NCBI GenBank assembly: GCA_910586225.1
Contig: CAJUIL010000010.1
Location: 47,982 to 111,981, forward strand
DNA length: 64,000 nt
Source of the DNA: an uncultured Eubacterium sp.
GTDB lineage: Bacteria; Bacillota; Clostridia; Lachnospirales; Lachnospiraceae
Reading direction: 5' to 3'
Part shown: positions 62,868 through 64,000 of the stretch, one piece after another
Layout: every line of letters begins with the position of its first letter
Position numbering within the stretch: position 1 is the stretch's first letter
Notes under the pieces: generated by a model
Databases searched by the model: none
The model's input: the letters and a program-made list of their open reading frames with translations, nothing else
What the model was told of the DNA's origin: nothing
Program-made: the position numbers and the translations under genes

Positions 62868-63758
62868 TTAAAATAACAAATTTACAAACCCCATAACGAC
62901 ACCAAGTAAACCTCCCAGCCATACAAGTGCATTCAATTCCTTCTTCGATATTTCAAGAATCATATTTTCCAACTCCATAAGATCATAATCTAAAAGCTTG
63001 TGCTCGATAATCTGCTGTACATTTAAAGTGGCTATAAATTTGCCAAATTTATTTTGTACCATATCTGCATATTTTTCCCATAAAATGTCCTTAAGATTTG
63101 GTATCTTTTCTTCCAATAATACAACCGTCTCACCAACCGGCTTATCCAAATATTCTTCGCATATTCCATGAAGATAACCGCTGACAAATTCTTTTCCCTG
63201 TGAATCAACCATTTCTTCCATACGCTGGATCATCGTTCTTTGTGCTGCATGCAGAGCCTTTTTTCCCACCTTATATACCAAGGGATTCATACTATCCTGA
63301 AAGCTTTCAAAGATCTGCTCCACTAGCTTACGTACTAACTCCTCCTCTTTGCATTGCTCAATCAGATAATTGCTAATATACGCGCACATTCTTTGTTCCA
63401 TATCATACGCTGATGCTTCATAGCCAGTTGTTTGTAAAAGTTCACGAAAGGAAATCTCCACAGCCTTCCATGTATTTAATTTTTCTTCATATTTGTGTTC
63501 AAACGCATTTTTTATAGTATCGGACGCTAACGAAGCTAAAATCGTCTCTTCGTCTAAAATATAGCGTGAAATCACCTTGGAAATCGCAGAAGCAATCCTT
63601 GGTTTTTCTTTTGGAATTAAACCAGGTGTAAATGGTATTCGAAATTTTCCGATTCTTATTTCTTTGTGCGGACGAAATAACATTTTAATGGCCAGACTAT
63701 TTGTAATTAACCCAATCAGGCCGCCAATAAGCGGAGCTGTAATAATTTGTATATTCAT
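62868..63758 (-). CDS. DUF445 family membrane protein
   Basis: 296 residues. N-terminal TM with LIGGLIGLITNSLAIKMLFRP, then FTPGLIPKEKPRIASAISK, a long helical region, and a C-terminal hydrophobic segment (LVWLGGLLGVVMGFVNLLF). DUF445/YheB-type proteins occur in sporulating Firmicutes; molecular role unknown. ATG at 63758. It is flanked by two tRNA-Cys genes. Confidence 0.9.
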   Translation of the reverse strand: MNIQIITAPLIGGLIGLITNSLAIKMLFRPHKEIRIGKFRIPFTPGLIPKEKPRIASAISKVISRYILDEETILASLASDTIKNAFEHKYEEKLNTWKAVEISFRELLQTTGYEASAYDMEQRMCAYISNYLIEQCKEEELVRKLVEQIFESFQDSMNPLVYKVGKKALHAAQRTMIQRMEEMVDSQGKEFVSGYLHGICEEYLDKPVGETVVLLEEKIPNLKDILWEKYADMVQNKFGKFIATLNVQQIIEHKLLDYDLMELENMILEISKKELNALVWLGGLLGVVMGFVNLLF

Positions 63759-63795
63759 GCGTTACACTTCTCTTTTTGCTTTTTATTTTCTTAAT

Positions 63796-63830
63796 ACAAA
63801 AGCTCTAAGGTATTCTAAACCTTAGAGCTT
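63796..63830 (-). terminator. Hairpin between tRNA-Cys copy 2 and the DUF445 gene
   Basis: AAGCTCTAAGGT / ACCTTAGAGCTT, 12-bp stem followed by TTTTG on the minus strand. Confidence 0.75.
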
Positions 63831-63834
63831 AAAG

Positions 63835-63906
63835 AGGCGACAATCGGATTTGAACCGATGAATCAGGGTGTTGCAGACCCATGCCTTACCACTTGGCTAT
63901 GTCGCC
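63835..63906 (-). tRNA. tRNA-Cys (GCA), copy 2
   Basis: 72 nt. D-arm and anticodon arm are identical to copy 1, but the acceptor stem (GGCGACA/TGTCGCC) and T-stem (ATCGG/CCGAT) differ by compensated changes. Discriminator T, CCA not encoded. Confidence 0.95.
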
Positions 63907-63928
63907 ATATAAAATTAATAAAACGAAA

Positions 63929-64000
63929 TGACCCCAACGAGAATCGAACTCGTGTTACCGCCGTGAAAGGGCGATGTCTTAACCGCTTGACCATGGGGCC
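63929..64000 (-). tRNA. tRNA-Glu (TTC)
   Basis: 72 nt, ending exactly at the window edge. Acceptor GGCCCCA/TGGGGTC, anticodon loop CTTTCAC (TTC), T-loop ACGAG-TTCGATT-CTCGT, discriminator A. Lies 22 bp upstream of tRNA-Cys copy 2 on the same strand, so both are probably one tRNA operon. Confidence 0.92.

Overview
The window reads as one contiguous piece of chromosome from a motile, anaerobic, endospore-forming Clostridia, most likely Lachnospiraceae (inference from gene content). The evidence is a Roseburia-like late flagellar operon with FliW/CsrA, sporulation-type genes (spmB, spoIID, a cwlD-type amidase), a MecA adaptor, a tyrosyl T-box, a large Firmicutes-type SRP RNA, a small 2[4Fe-4S] ferredoxin and strong AGGAGG ribosome binding sites. 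GC is moderate except for one very AT-rich stretch near 24.2-25.1 kb. Most genes are on the minus strand. No rRNA, insertion sequence, prophage or CRISPR array was seen.

Layout. 1-8.9 kb: late flagellar operon read leftward, flgM-flgN-flgK-flgK-flgL-fliW-csrA-flaG-fliD (fliD cut by the left edge), with sigma-28-like promoters before flgM and before flaG. 9.2-10.5 kb: a divergent secreted InlB-repeat protein. 10.6-13.9 kb: a three-gene envelope operon (degenerate-MPN/TM/LysM protein, DUF5711, CvpA family). 14.0-16.6 kb: dnaX-ybaB-recR. 16.8-21.9 kb: phosphofructokinase, PepD dipeptidase, an orphan PqqD-like protein and an OPT oligopeptide transporter. 22.1-24.2 kb: tRNA-Ser, larB, a HAD phosphatase and the SRP RNA. 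24.2-25.1 kb: AT-rich stretch without genes, followed by a lone flagellin gene with its own sigma-28-like promoter. 26.8-33.9 kb: complete F-type ATP synthase operon whose c subunit carries the Na+-binding signature.

34.1-38.2 kb: an LMW-phosphatase homologue lacking its catalytic Cys, Sua5, CwlD-like amidase and a GH18/SH3 membrane-anchored hydrolase. 38.3-38.9 kb: two small unknown genes. 39.1-41.4 kb: an unusual three-gene operon (Ser/Thr kinase fused to a degenerate P-loop domain, a second degenerate P-loop protein, and a membrane SAF-like protein), my best candidate for an undescribed system. 41.7-44.0 kb: mecA, a DUF1858 protein, ferredoxin and a MerR-type regulator. 44.4-52.4 kb: dnaB, rplI, gdpP, an unknown membrane protein and an NrnA-like phosphodiesterase, then rpsR-ssb-rpsF and a DUF951 protein. 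52.5-59.1 kb: sirtuin, spmB, spoIID, rsmA, tatD, metG and a zinc-ribbon protein. 59.3-61.0 kb: T-box-controlled tyrS. 61.0-62.6 kb: a PadR repressor and its membrane-protein partner, with twin operators over the promoter. 62.7-64.0 kb: two tRNA-Cys genes flanking a DUF445 gene, and a tRNA-Glu ending at the window edge.

How the genes work together: the flagellar block carries filament and junction proteins plus their regulators. FlgM would hold back sigma-28, and FliW/CsrA would gate flagellin translation. The ATP synthase appears coupled to a sodium gradient. GdpP and the NrnA-like enzyme form a likely two-step c-di-AMP degradation route with an unknown membrane protein encoded between them.
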